The notes below the pieces were generated by a model that worked only from the letters and a program-made list of their open reading frames with translations, was not told where the DNA came from and did not search any database. Shown here one piece after another: positions 23,088-34,409 of a stretch of 64,000 nucleotides of DNA. How positions within the stretch are numbered: position 1 is the stretch's first letter; every line of letters starts with the position of its first letter. Location: the NCBI GenBank assembly GCA_037974335.1, contig CM075760.1:50796119-50860118 (forward strand), given 5' to 3'. The DNA is from Prionace glauca. Lineage: Eukaryota > Chordata > Chondrichthyes > Carcharhiniformes > Carcharhinidae. The position numbers and the translations under genes were made by a program.

Positions 23088-23272
23088 TTTAAGCCAGCAT
23101 GTCTTTCGGAGTGTGAGAGGAAAGTAGAGCATCTGGAGTAAACCTGTACAGACACAGAGAGAATGTATAAACTCAACACAGACAATGACCCAAAACTGGA
23201 ACTGAACCCCGGTTTCTGATGCCGTGAGTCAGCAGTACTAACCACTCTGCCACCGTACTGCTCCTTGGTAGT
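23088..23272 (-). mobile_element. SINE in receptor intron, shared by both receptor copies
   Basis: Reverse complement of the tRNA-headed SINE (GAGAATGTATAAACTC, CTAACCACTCTGCCACCG). It lies just upstream of receptor exon 2. The plus-strand pseudogene has a matching SINE at the same place (39405-39570), including the shared variant around GCTGACTCACAG/CATCAG, so the insertion is older than the duplication. Confidence 0.8.
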
Positions 23273-23904
23273 GACACAAAGTTAACATTTGGGCGAGAGC
23301 TTTGCAGGGAGTCCTCAACATTGTCCCTCACTCAGCTACAGGTAAATATCCCCTCTGCCTGTGAAGGATTTGAAGGGTAAGAAGGATAAGGCAGTAAACC
23401 CTAACAGAAGATGCGGAGTGGAGTCCTGTAGGTGGTAATCTGTTGTCTCTCAGACAGCTCACTGACAACTCCCGCAACAGAGCTGGTACCAAACAGTGTT
23501 GGTTTGACCCTTTCCTCTAGACAACACTAACAGTTGGCAGCGGGAGATCCTGATGCCCTGAAGCACAGAATCTCTATTAGATTTACATCTCCAAGAGTCC
23601 TCTCATGGCAGGAATGTTGTCAATATATGCACCAGGCAAAAACTCAAACAAAGGCCAGTAGCAAAGGAAAAGCCAAGCAAGCTGCCTAATGACTCTCATC
23701 CTGTGACTCCGACATCCAATATTATGAAATGCATGAAAAGGTTAGTCATGGCATGAATCAGTTCTGGCTTCCCAGACAGCCTCGATCCGCTACAGTTCAC
23801 TACATCCTCAACAGGTCCAAAATCCCATCTCTCTGACACTACAGTCAACCCTGTAACACCGACTCATGTTTATCAACGACAGCTCAGCCATTAACACCAT
23901 TATT

Positions 23905-23950
23905 CCTGTGTGTGTGTGTGTGTGTGTTGTGTGTGTGTGTGTGTGGGCGT
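23905..23950. repeat. (TG)n microsatellite
   Basis: GTGTGT run within the receptor intron, with a TTG interruption. Confidence 0.9.
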
Positions 23951-24114
23951 GTTGTGTGTGAGCACCAGAGTACCTGATGAGTGCTCCTAACTGTGGAGCC
24001 TTACAACAATTTTGGCTTTTGAATTTGTGTGTGAGTGGGAGTAAGTGTCTAAATCTGATTGCTTCTATCAGTAAATGTCTCTATTAACACATGTATCTTA
24101 GTGTTTCTGTGACT

Positions 24115-24425
24115 CCAGGAAAGTTTGTAGTGGTACAGGGGATAGTGTTGTTGTCTCATAGCACTAGGCTCCCTGGTTCAATTTCAGGCTTGGCTACTGA
24201 GTGTGCAGAGTCTACTCGTTCTCACTGTGTCTGCGTGGGTTTCCTCCAGGTGCTCCGGTTTCCCCCAAAAATCTGAAAGTTGTGATGGTTTGATGCAATG
24301 GCCGTGCTAAATTCTCCCTCAGTGTACCTGAACAGGCGCCGGAGCGTGGCAACTCGGGGATTTTTATAGCAACTTCATTGCAGTGTTAATGTTTGCTTAC
24401 TTGTGACATTGATGAATGAATTTCA
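24115..24425 (+). mobile_element. tRNA-headed SINE, nearly full length
   Basis: Head (GGTACAGGGGATAGTGTTG), B-box-like GGTTCAATTTC, body (GTGTCTGCGTGGGTTTCCTC) and the alternative tail (AGCAACTTCATTGCAGTGTT). It lies in the receptor intron on the opposite strand. Confidence 0.8.
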
Positions 24426-24919
24426 ATACGAAACATGTTTTCTCTTGAGATCCTGCTGTGCAAACATGATCAATAAAATGCATTCTGCAGCGTGGTGACT
24501 GGGTGGGCAATTGGCAGTGAGCTGGCGTTACATGTAGATGGTAAAAAACGATTCTGCTTTATATTTTTCTCACAAAGGATTAGTGTTAGGTCACATGTCT
24601 GTGGATAGTCACAGCACACAGAAGACACCCTAGCCCATAGGCCCTGAGACAATTGTCAGCGGCTGAAAGAATTAATAACTGGATATAGGGATTCAACAGA
24701 AACAACAAGAGCAGCAAACCCAGTACAGTAAATGACAAGGAAATCAACACAGTTAAACAGCCTTTCTAGAATTAGGAACTGGGGACAGAACTTTACAGCC
24801 TCACTTTTCCGAAAACTGCAAAATCCTACCCGTGTTCAACAGACCTTCCCATGCTCTGACCCCTGCCTGCTCCGATTCCAGTGGCAGTCGGACTGGTACA
24901 ATTCCAGACAGGGACTTAC

Positions 24920-25004
24920 CCAGAACTCCAATAATCGCCAAGATGGGATAGTAAACGAACTGAATCACCTTCAGTAGACATTCAAACCGAACACTTAATG
25001 GCAT
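24920..25004 (-). CDS. GPR139-like receptor exon 1 (start and TM1)
   Basis: The minus strand encodes a short extracellular N-terminus and TM1 (QFVYYPILAIIGVL), ending at donor GTAAGT (24919-24914). I chose the ATG at 25004-25002 (MPLSVRFECLL) because short N-termini are usual for this group, and 85 + 899 nt give a clean frame. The same frame stays open upstream to 25361 and contains further ATGs (for example MDWKFPFM), so a longer N-terminus built partly from the 42-bp repeat is possible. The intron is 1954 bp (22966-24919) and holds two SINEs. Confidence 0.85.
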
Positions 25005-25078
25005 CCTCCAATTATCTAAGGTAAACAAATAAATCCAATAGTATAAACCGTTGTCCATGAATGGAAACTTCCAATCCA

Positions 25079-25221
25079 TTGTTCCCAGATTCCGATCAAT
25101 TGTTGGAATACTCTGGGTCATTGTTCCCAGATTCCGATCAATTGTTGGAATACTCTGGGTCATTGTCCCCAGATTCTGATCCACTTTTGGAACATTCTGG
25201 GCCATTGCTCCCAGATTCTGA
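25079..25221 (-). repeat. 42-bp minisatellite (14 codons), 3.4 copies
   Basis: Units 25079-25120, 25121-25162, 25163-25204 and a partial 25205-25221. The first two are identical and the third is diverged. On the minus strand each full unit reads LGTMTQSIPTIDRN or a variant, in frame with receptor exon 1 and bringing an ATG in each unit. Confidence 0.95.
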
Positions 25222-25519
25222 TGTCTCCTCTCCCTCCCTCTCTCTCCACAGCCTCTGATCGCTGTTAGTGTTGGAGTTGTCGCTCCGGCTGACTCAGTGG
25301 GACAACACATTGAACGTAATCCCTTATTATTCGAAGGGGGAAATCCCTCCACGCACACCAATCAGATCCATGGAGACTCACATCAATTACAGTCACTAAA
25401 CAAACAGCTTCACCTCACCCTGTTCAATCCAACACTTTTTACACGCAAAGAAGAGAATTTACATCCTAGATGGGGTGTTGGGGTTCAGGGAAGTATGGTA
25501 AGTTGGAAATAATGGAGAG

Positions 25520-25605
25520 GCAGACATGACAGCGCAGAAGGAGGCCATATGGCCCATTGAGTCTGCACCGAGTCTCCGACAGACCATCCTACCCGCATTG
25601 GAATG
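25520..25605 (-). mobile_element. SINE 3'-end fragment
   Basis: CAGCGCAGAAGGAGGCCATA and TTGAGTCTGCACCGAG match the 3' portion of the SINE, reverse orientation. 25610-25865 has no recognised feature. Confidence 0.6.
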
Positions 25606-25867
25606 ATCATAGTATAAGTTTTCTTTTAAGATCAATGTAAAGGTTTAAGTGTGGAGACCTGAACGCGCTTCTCAATGCACACATATCATTGGTTTCGAGA
25701 TAATTTACTTTAGCATTAACATAAACCCATTTATATTATATCAGGATATGCCCGTAAATATTACCGTAAGGATAATATACATCATTGAACTTTTTGCCAT
25801 TCATCGCCTCCAATAACTTTGTGACTTGATTCATTAAACGCTAAAATCATTCATCATTTTTTTCCCA

Positions 25868-26786
25868 GGCTTTAGATAAGAACAAAGAAAATTACAGCAC
25901 AGAAACAGGCCCGTTTGGCCCTCGAAGCCTGCACTGACCATGATACGTCAACTGAACTAAAATCTTTCCCCTTCCAGGGTCCATATTCCTCCGTTCCCAT
26001 CCTATTCATGTACTTGTCAAGACGCCTCTTAAAAGTCACTACCGTATCCGCTTCCACTACTTCCCCCGGCAATGAGTTACAGGCACCCACCACCATTTTT
26101 GTAGAAAAGAAAATCTGCCTTGTAATCTCCTATAAACCTTGACCGTCGCACCTTGAACCTGTGCCACCGAGTAAATGACTCTTCCACTCTGGGAAAAAAA
26201 AAGCTTCTAACTACCCACTACCCACTCTGTCTACCCCGCTCATAACCGTGTAGACTTCTATCAGTTCACCTCTCAATCTCTGCCATTCCAGTGAGGTCAA
26301 ATTACGCTTTTCCACCTCTCCGCCCAAGTCTCCAATCGATCCATATCTTGCTGCATCCTCTTATGGTCCTCACCGCTATCTGCAAATCCATCAACTTTTG
26401 TATCATCCACAAACTTGCAACCGTTGTATCATACACAATGTTGCAAAGAGCAAAGTTCTCAGCTCTGATCCCTGAGGTGTGCCACTTGTCATAACCATCA
26501 TTCAGAAAAAGACAACCTCCCACTGCTACACTCTGTCTTCTTTGACCAAGCCAGTTTGGTATCCAACTTGCCAGCTCACCTCTAATCCCATGTGATTTCA
26601 TGTTCTGCATTAGTCTGCTAAGAGGGACCTCGTCAAAGACCTTACTGAAGTCCATGTAGATAACATCCACTACCTTCTCCTCGTTAATCATCTTCCTCAA
26701 AAACACTCGATCAAGTTAGTGAGTCACGATCTCCCCTTCACAAAACCATGTTGCCTCTCACTAATACGTCCACTTACTTCCAAATG
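25868..26786 (-). mobile_element. Old CR1-type LINE, 3' half
   Basis: The 3' UTR end (ATTACAGCACAGAAACAGGC near 25891) is followed on the minus strand by C-terminal sequence (ACNSLPGEVVEADTVVTFK). The RT part lies at 26302-26706 (VVDVIYMDFSKVFDEVP, WLGQRRQSVAVG). Internal sequence between is deleted. It is interrupted at 26786 by CR1-A. Confidence 0.8.
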
Positions 26787-26791
26787 GGAAC

Positions 26792-28390
26792 GGTTGATAA
26801 GGGGGATGTGCTGGATACTCTTGAGGGGTTGAAAATAGATAAGTCCCCTGGTCCGGATGGGATCTGCCCTAGGATTCTCTGGGAGGCTAGAGAGGTGATT
26901 GCAGAGCCTCTGGCTCTGATCTTCAGGTTGTCATTAGTCTCTGGTGTAGTCCCGGAGGATTGGAGGATAGCGAATGTTGTCCTATTGTTTAAGAAGGGGA
27001 ACAGAGACTTTGCCGGGAATTATAGACCAGTGAATCTTACTTCTGTTCTGGGCAAGGTTTTAGAAAAAATTATTAGGGATAGGATTTATAGTTATTTGGA
27101 GTGTAATGAATTGATTAGAAATAGTCAGCATGGTTTTGTAGCCGGTAGGTCGTGCCTTACTAACCTTATTGAGTTTTTTGATAAGGTGACTAAAGAGGTG
27201 GATGGGGGCAAGGCAGTTGATGTGGTATATATGGATTTTAGTAAGGCGTTCGATAAGGTTCACCATGGTAGGATTCTGTAGAAAATGCAGATGTATGAGA
27301 TTGTGGGTAAACTAGGAAATTGGATCAGAAATTTGCTGTCAGATAGGAGACAGAGGGTGGTGGTTGATGGTAAATATTCATCATGGAGTTCGGTTACGAG
27401 TGGTGTGCCTCAGGGACCTGTTTTGGGGCCACTGCTGTTTGTAAGCTTTATTAATGATCTGGATGAGGGTATAGTTGGGTGGATTAGTAAATTTGCTGAT
27501 GACACCAAAGTAGGAGGTGTGGTAGATGGTGAAGAAGGGTGTCATAGTCTGCAGGGAGACTTAGACACGTTGCAGAGCTGGGCCGAGAGGTGGCGGATGG
27601 AATTTAATGCGGAGAAGTGTGAGGTAATTCACTTCGGTAGGAGCAACAGATGTGTCGAGTATCGGGCTAACGGGAGGACTTTGAATAGTGTGGATGAACA
27701 GAGGGATCTAGGTGTATGTGTACATAGATCCCTGAAAGTTGGGAGTCAAGCAGATAAGGTTGTTAAGAAGGCGTACGGTGTCTTGGCGTTTATTGGTAGG
27801 GGGATTGAATTTAAGAGTCGCAGCGTCATGTTGCAACTGTACACTACTCTGGTACGGCTGCACTTGGAGTACTGTGTGCAGTTCTGGTCCCCACATTACA
27901 GGAAGGATGTGGAGGCTTTGGAGAGGGTGCAGAGGAAGTTTACTAGGATCTTGCCTGGTATGGTGGGGAGATCCTATGAGGAGAGACTGAGGGATTTGGG
28001 GTTGTTTTCGCTGGAAAGAAGGCGGCAAAGAGGGGATCTTATTGAAACATATAAGATGATTAGAGGTTTAGACAGGGTGGATAGTAATAGCCTTTTTCCT
28101 CGGATGGAGAAAGCTAGCACGAGGGGGCATGGCTTTAAATTAAGGGGGGGGGGGGTAACTACAAGACGTATGTCAGGGGTAGGTTCTTTACCCAGCGGGT
28201 GGTGAGGGATTGGAATGCCCTGCCTGCTGCAGTTGTAAATGCTCCTAGTTTGGGGGCGTTTAAGAGATCTGTAGATAGGTTTATGGATGAAAAGGGATTG
28301 GTATAGGCTAGTGGGCCATTGTTTTTGTAACTGGTCGGCGCAATATCGTGGGCCGAAGGACCTGTTCTGCGCTGTAATGTTCTATGTTCA
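26792..28390 (+). mobile_element. CR1-A LINE, 5'-truncated RT and 3' end
   Basis: The RT domain from DVLDTLEGLKIDKSPGPDG through VDVVYMDFSKAFDKVHHG, SGVPQGPVLGPLLF and KFADDTKVGG to the C-terminal RGDLIETYKMIRG. Only two lesions are visible in ORF2: a TAG at 27279-27281 in an otherwise continuous frame, and a frame shift at the poly-G run near 28146-28155. The 3' UTR ends TGTAATGTTCTATGTTC. It is younger and better preserved than the copy at 12150-15986. Confidence 0.93.
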
Positions 28391-28727
28391 AATCTCTTCC
28401 TCAATCTGTTGTTTCCCCCCAGTTTTCCCTTGTTCTAGTTTCCAGATTCCTTGTTCTGGTTGTCTCTCTTTCCATTCTTGTCTCCCTGTCTGTATTTCTT
28501 TCCTAATCTGACTCTTGCCATCTTATTCCTTTCTCCCTTTGCAGTTTTCTTCCCCGATCTCCAGGTTTATGTCCCATCCAACCTCTTTCCATTCTTAACT
28601 CGCAGTCCAGCTTTTTCCCCGTATTTATCCATCTCTCTTCAAACATTTCTCGATCACTTTCCCCATATCTATTCTGTCTGTCTCCAACATCTCTCTCTCC
28701 TACTGTTTAAAATAGAATCAAAGAAGA

Positions 28728-29087
28728 TTCTATTCTATACAGGAGGAGGCCATTTGGCCCTTCGAGCCTACTCCGCTATTAATCACAATCATGGCTGATC
28801 ATCCAACTCAATAGCCTAATGCTGCTTTCTTCCCAAAAATTTCCATTCCATTCAGCCCAAATGCTATATCTAGTCGCCTTTTTAATACACTATACATTTT
28901 GACATCAAGTGTTTCCTGCAGTAATGAATTTCACAATCTCACAACTGTTTGTTGAAGAAATGGCTCCACATCCCTGTCTTAAACGGTTTACCCTGTTTCC
29001 TCAGACTGTTAACCCTGATTCAGGACACTCGCACCATCGGAAACATCTGTTCTCACCCTGTTAGAATTTTATGAGCCTGTATGAAAT
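28728..29087 (-). mobile_element. Old CR1-type LINE 3' end
   Basis: GGAGGAGGCCATTTGGCCCT and AATCATGGCTGATCATCC mark the 3' end. C-terminal RT sequence, much decayed, continues to about 29087. 28391-28727 is C/T-rich without a gene. Confidence 0.65.
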
Positions 29088-29104
29088 GGTATCAATGGGT
29101 GATA

Positions 29105-30640
29105 TGCTGGGTGCTATTCTGATTGGCGGTTGGTGGCTCGTGGAGTGCCGTAGGGACTGGTGCTGGGGCCTCAGCTATTTACCAGTTATATAGATGATCT
29201 GGAGGAGGGGGCTGTGTGTAGGGTAACGAAATTTGCTGATGACACATCAGAACATAACATAAGAACATAAGAAATAGGAGCAGGAGTAGGCCATCCAGCC
29301 CTTCGAGCCTGCCCCATCATTTAATAAGATCATGGCTGATCTGTTGTGTCTCAGTTCCACATTCCCGCCTTCTCCCCATAACCCTTAATCCTCTCGCTTA
29401 TCAAAAACCCATCAGCCCGCGTCTTAAAAGTACTTAGCGAGGCAGCCTCCATCACCCAACGGGCAGAGAATTCCAGAGATTCACCACCCTTTGATTGAAG
29501 AAGTTCCTCCTCAACTCCGTTCTAAACCGCGTCCCCTTTATCTTGAGGCTGTGCCCCCGAGTCCGACTGTCCTTTCTGAGTGGGAAGAGCCTCTCCACCT
29601 CTATCCTATCCATCCCATTCATCATCTTATACGTCTCAATGAGATCTCCCCTCATTCTTCTAAACTCTAACGAGTACAAGCCTAGTTTATTCAGCGTCTC
29701 CTCATAGCTCAACCGACACGAAGATGAATGGTAAAGCAAATTGCGTGGAGGGTGAGGAAAGTCTGCAGAGAGATATGGATAGGCTGAGCGAGTGAGCGAG
29801 GACCTGGCAGATGGGGTATAATGTTAGCAAGTGTGAGGTTATCCACTTTGGCAGGAATAATAGTAGGAGGGATTACTATTTAAAGGGTGAAAAGCTGCAG
29901 CATGCTACGGTGCAGAGGGACCTGGGGGTCCTTGTGCATGAGTCGCAAAAACCCAGTCTGCAGGTGCAGCAGGTGGTCAGGAAGGCGAATGGGATGCTGG
30001 CCTTCATAGCGAGGGGGATAGAATATAAAAGCAGGGAGGTCTTGCTGCAACTGTATAGGGCATTGGTGAGGCCGCAGCTGGAGTACTGTGTGCAGCTTTG
30101 GTCGCCGCAGTTGCGCAAGGTTATTTTGGCCTTGGAGGGAGTGCAGAGGAAGTTTACTAGGCTGATACCGGAAATGAGTTGGTTGGACTATGAAGAGAAA
30201 CTAAAGAGACTGGGTCTGTACTCGTTGGAGTTTCGAAGGATAAGGGGGGATTTTATAGAGACGTATAAGATAATGAAAGGGATGGATAGGGTAGAGGTAG
30301 AGAGATTCTTCCCGCTTAGAAAGGATAGCAGGACGAGAGGGCACAGCCTCAAGATAAGGGGGGTGGGCTGTTTAGAACGGAGTTGAGGAGGAACTTCTTC
30401 ACTCAAAGGGTGGTGAATCTCTGGAATTCTCTGCCCGTTGAAGTGGTGGAGGCTACCTCGCTAAATATATTTAAGTCACGGGTAGATAGGTTTCTGACAG
30501 ACAAGGGAATTAAGGGTTATGGGGAGAAAGTGGGAAAGTGGAACTGATTGACTTCAGATCAGCCATGATCTTATTGAATGGTGGGACAGCCTCGAAGGGC
30601 TAGATGGCCCACTCCTGCTCCTATTTCTTATGTTCTTATG
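29105..30640 (+). mobile_element. CR1-B-like LINE fragment, split by an inverted CR1-B
   Basis: Begins at the RT block GCTATTCTGATTGGCGGTTG and reaches the FADD region. It is interrupted at 29246 and resumes at 29715 (KCEVIHFGRNNSRRDYYLKG), continuing to the 3' UTR and TTCTTATG tail at about 30640. The frame 29811-30386 is open, then shifts near the G-rich KIRG segment. It is more diverged than other B copies. Confidence 0.88.
29246..29714 (-). mobile_element. CR1-B 3' end nested in opposite strand
   Basis: Minus-strand copy from ELRRNFFNQRVVNLWNSLP to the AAGAACATAAGAAATAGGAG tail. GACAC at 29241-29245 and 29715-29719 flanks it as a likely 5-bp target duplication; removing the insert restores the host sequence GATGACACGAAG. 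Confidence 0.9.
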
Positions 30641-30645
30641 TAAAT

Positions 30646-31512
30646 CCCACTCATTCACCTGAATTTCAGCGAAAACAATCCGAAGCTAAACAATCTCTCC
30701 TCATAGATCAGTTCTGCCACCCCTGGAATTAGCCTATTAAATGTCGCTGTACTTCTTCGAGAGCAAGAACATCCTTCCTCTGAAAACGAGACAAAAACTG
30801 CACGCAATATGGCAATTGCACCTCACCAAGCCACATTGTAACACGCATTCCTGCTTCTCTACTTGGAAGCTTCTCGCCATGAAGGCCCATATACAATTTG
30901 GCTTCTATACTGTTTGCTGCACCTGCATGGTTACATTCGGCGACTGGTCCACATGGATACCCAGGATCCATTGTACATTCCTGTGTCCCAATTTACAGCC
31001 ATTCAGGCAGTAATCTGTCTTCTTGTTTTTTTTTCCGAAGGGAGTAACCCCACATTTATCCAAATTATACTGCATCTGTCATTAATTTACCCACTCACCC
31101 AACCTTTCCACATCATGCTGATTGACCTCTGCACCTTGTCACTCTTCTCTCTTCCACCCAATTTGGCATCAACTGCAAGCTTTGAGATGTTGTATTTTGT
31201 ATTTATATTTTGTTCAATCGTCAAATAAGTGATATATGTTATGAATAGCTAGGGCTTCAGCACTGATCCCTCTAGCACCACACTACCTACTGCCTGCCAA
31301 TTTCCAAAGAACTAATTAATTCCAACACTTTGTTTCATCATTGCCAACGAGTTTTCTAACCACCTCAATCCAACTCCCCCAATCCTATGTGATTTAATCT
31401 TGCAGGATAATTTCTTATAGGGGACTTTGGCAAACGCTTTCTGAAAGTCCAAGTATACCACTTGGACTGGCTTCCCCTGGTCAACCCTACTCGCAATATA
31501 TTTAAAGACATT
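30646..31512 (-). mobile_element. Old CR1-type LINE fragment
   Basis: The minus strand holds decayed RT and C-terminal sequence: 31312-31521 still reads VQVVYLDFQKAFAKVPYKKL. Plus-strand CATTTATCCAAATTATACTG (31051) and CACTACCTACTGCC (31277) are typical. No intact frame. Confidence 0.7.
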
Positions 31513-31577
31513 TCTCCACATCTCTCTCTATTTGTCTCTATTCCTGTTCATCTCCCCCAGCATCTAACTCTTCCTAC

Positions 31578-31646
31578 CTCTCTCTCTCTCTCTCTAACTC
31601 TCTCTCACACAAACACACACACACACACACACACACTCGCACACAG
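31578..31646. repeat. (CT)n then (CA)n simple repeat
   Basis: TCTCTCTCTC followed by CACACACA. 31650-32430 contains no recognisable gene. Confidence 0.9.
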
Positions 31647-32439
31647 TATGACAACATACTGTGTAAATTCCTTTGGTAGTTTGTTTAAAAATAAGCCCCC
31701 CCCCACCCCGTGCTTATTAATTTGTTTGTTTATTTATACATTGATTGATGTCTGTAAATCAGCAATCCCAGAGTTTTGTTGCTGATGCTTTTCTTCAGAG
31801 ACTGGCAGCTGTGCAATAACCCCAACCTGGAGAGCCAAGATCTTGTGCCACTTCTCAGCCCCTCGCAGCAATTTGATTTGTGGTTACTGGCAAAGATGGT
31901 CAGAAATATTGCATCACTCCTTTGAAAACAGAGTGCATAAGAGGCAGGGAAAGTTGCAAAGATATGGTCAGTTAGAAGGAGGATAGAAGGAGAGGTTGTG
32001 GGTGAGTTGATGCGGGGTCACGACCTAGGTAAGATCATCCATCTTCACAATTACAGAGAGCGAAGAGAAAGTGAAAAAGGAAGAATGTAGGTGAAAAAGA
32101 GAGAGGTGGAACAAAAGGTCAAAATAGAGATGGTGAGGGAGGAAGAGAACATGAGGTAGAGACACAGTGTGAAAGCCTCCAGAGTATAGTCATTAGATGC
32201 AACTCCAATCACACCCTTTCAGATAGTCTGAACATGTGGAGAAAAATCCTGGGAGAATGATTTTAGAAGTGTCAGGAAGGAATCTGCAGCCCCATCCCAA
32301 ACAGAGAGAGGGAGTTGAGTAGCTTCTGGATACTGAGAGTGGGACGGGAGTTGGGGGTGGGGGAGGATGAACATTTTATTTCGTTTTCGAAGATTATGTT
32401 TGGAGATCACTATCTTTTTCCATTTCAAATCCCATTTTA

Positions 32440-32785
32440 TAATATCTTTCTGTACACAGAACTCCAAGTTTGGCCTTACCAATCTCTTGTACAACTTCAA
32501 CAAGAGGTCCCAACTCATTTATTCGCTATTTTGACCAATGAAACCAAGCTTGCCAAATGCCTTCTTCACAATTCTATCCACCTGTGTCTCCACTGTCAAG
32601 GAGCTATGAACCTGTAACCTCCCAAATTGTTTTGTTCTCTAACTTCCCCAATACCTTAGCATTAACTAAGAGGTGCCCTGGTTCGATCTATCAGATGCAT
32701 CATCTCGCATTTATCTAAATTAAACCCCATGTGTCATTCATCAATGCACTGGCCCAATTGATCAAGATCCCATTACAATTCGAGA
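32440..32785 (-). mobile_element. Old CR1-type LINE fragment
   Basis: TTGGCCTTACCAATCTCTTG, GTAACCTCCCAAATTG and CATCTCGCATTTATC match the C-terminal RT region in reverse. The same segment recurs at 34935-35255, so both come from one old subfamily. Confidence 0.65.
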
Positions 32786-32864
32786 ACGGGGAGATGAAAA
32801 ATAACAATGAGAATCCCGGGATAAATAAAGTAATCTAATTTCATTTCCTGGTCTCCGCCCCTAG

Positions 32865-32992
32865 ACCCCACCGACCGCATCTGGATTGAAGACAATGAGG
32901 ATGATAACAGCAACATCTGGACAACCGCTTCCACATTCATCGTCCTGTTCTTCCTGAGCATTTTCTACAGCACTGCCGTCACTCTGGTGAAG
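32865..32992 (+). CDS. Immunoglobulin heavy-chain membrane exon M1
   Basis: Encodes the membrane anchor of a B-cell-receptor heavy chain. The exon is 128 nt and starts with a split codon after acceptor CCCCTAG (phase 1, as in IgH M exons). The translation has an acidic extracellular stem ([13 protein letters not shown]) and then the transmembrane helix [20 protein letters not shown] ending TLVK. The polar Ser/Thr/Tyr-studded face (STF...FYSTAVT) is the conserved signature that pairs with Ig-alpha/beta signalling partners. The donor is AAG|GTGGGA. Class (IgM, IgW or IgNAR) cannot be told from this exon. No CH-domain exon is recognised upstream in the window, so the exon is either an orphan or far from its CH exons. 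Confidence 0.93.
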
Positions 32993-33126
32993 GTGGGATG
33001 ATTCAATTCACTCACATTTCACACTGGCAGAATGGATTTGAAAAATCTCTCATTGTTTCACTGATTAAAAACATGAATGTCCCGCATCATAAACATCTGC
33101 TTCAATATTCTCTCTTTATTTTACAG

Positions 33127-33135
33127 ATCAAATGA
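33127..33135 (+). CDS. Immunoglobulin heavy-chain membrane exon M2 (tail Ile-Lys-stop)
   Basis: After a 134-bp intron with acceptor TTTATTTTACAG, the codons ATC AAA TGA complete the cytoplasmic tail (K-IK). This parallels the very short KVK tail of membrane IgM. Splice phases agree with M1 (phase 0). The rest of the exon is 3' UTR. Confidence 0.88.
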   Translation: MK

Positions 33136-33605
33136 TGGGTTGAACTTTGGACGCTGAAGACTTCCCTCAGCTGATTATCAAGATCTGTGTATGGTTCAAC
33201 CATAATATCAGCTCTCGGTGACTGTATCAGTAAAATTCTCCCAGCTTATCATTCTGAATCTGTAACTTAGGCTACCTTAGGTTTTAATTCAGTTTTCAGT
33301 GTAAGATGTATCAGGCATTTTTATGATAATGTAATTATGGTTAATAGTTTCCCCGTAGATCAAATTTCATGCATAAATTCGAAAATTGTTTGATTTCTTA
33401 TTCACATTTGTTAATTGTTCTTCCTATTAATGTCCTGTTTTCTATTTCTGGTGTATGTAACAGATGTCCAAATATTGACGGATTCCCTGTGCTTGTGTTC
33501 TATTTTCAATGTAAAGTTCGATCGTTATATTCACTTTTCTAACATTAAAAAAAAGTTGTAAAACATTCTCTGAATTTTTAAAATAAACATTGAATAAAAA
33601 TTTAA
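33136..33605 (+). promoter_or_regulatory. 3' UTR and poly(A) signals of Ig membrane form
   Basis: About 450 bp of AT-rich sequence ends with two AATAAA hexamers at 33582-33587 and 33593-33598. Position and composition fit the terminal exon of a membrane-form heavy chain transcript. 33610-34400 has no recognised gene. Confidence 0.65.
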
Positions 33606-34409
33606 CCATCTCTGGCTTGACTTAATTCCGTTCTCTAAAACCCATCAACTCCGCTCCATTTCCCTATTATAGAGACCCCCCCACACCCCCCCCCCTTTCC
33701 CAGACAGGCATGTCCCCCCCATGTATGGGATGTGGTTGAACTCAAGGTCCTTCCGTGAAAGAGTCATTGCGCCACCCAGTGATCCAGCCATGTAAAGACA
33801 CCTTCATCTCTGCCCTTTTATGATAAAATCCAGAGGCAGAATGAGTGAACAATGAGGAAACATTGGTAATTTCATTCATAAACTAGTCCGTCACTGACGA
33901 GTATCAGATAATCCTAAACAGCAAAGGCTCTGCTTCATCAGAGGTCGATGCAGGGCAGAGCGAGGCAGGAAATAGTTCCCTTTACACTGCCTCTTAAAAA
34001 CACTGTCAGAGTCCCTACAGCATGGACTAACAGAACAAATCTCTCTGTACATTGTCCGATGAAACAATTTCAAGGCAGGCATACCACAAACTAGATAGAG
34101 AACACATACAGAGCAGTGACGCAAACCATGAGATGAAACAAAGAGACTGAGGTGTATTTCACATAAGCACATTATCGATGACCAAGTTCCAAATTGTGAC
34201 GAGTGTTATGGGATAATTTGAAGAGTCCAATATTGTATTTACCTGAAGACAATATCAATCTCACTATGATTCCATGACATAAGCACGGATTGCTACTGAT
34301 TAACACTGGTTGGAATTTTCCTATCCTGTCCAATACAATTCTCATGTCAGGCGACCTTAGGCAGGGATTTTCTGGTATTGGAACAAACACGGCCGGAAAA
34401 TCATCGTCA

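Noticed and set aside
25079-25221. Regular direct repeats considered as a CRISPR array
   Set aside because: Units are contiguous with no spacers, in a vertebrate gene exon: a minisatellite.
24801-25361. Treating the whole 186-codon minus frame as a separate protein
   Set aside because: Its conserved part is receptor exon 1 ending at a good donor; codons below 24920 are intron read-through.
33891-34172. 93-codon Cys-rich open frame on the minus strand
   Set aside because: No signal peptide or family resemblance; the DNA resembles a worn dispersed repeat.
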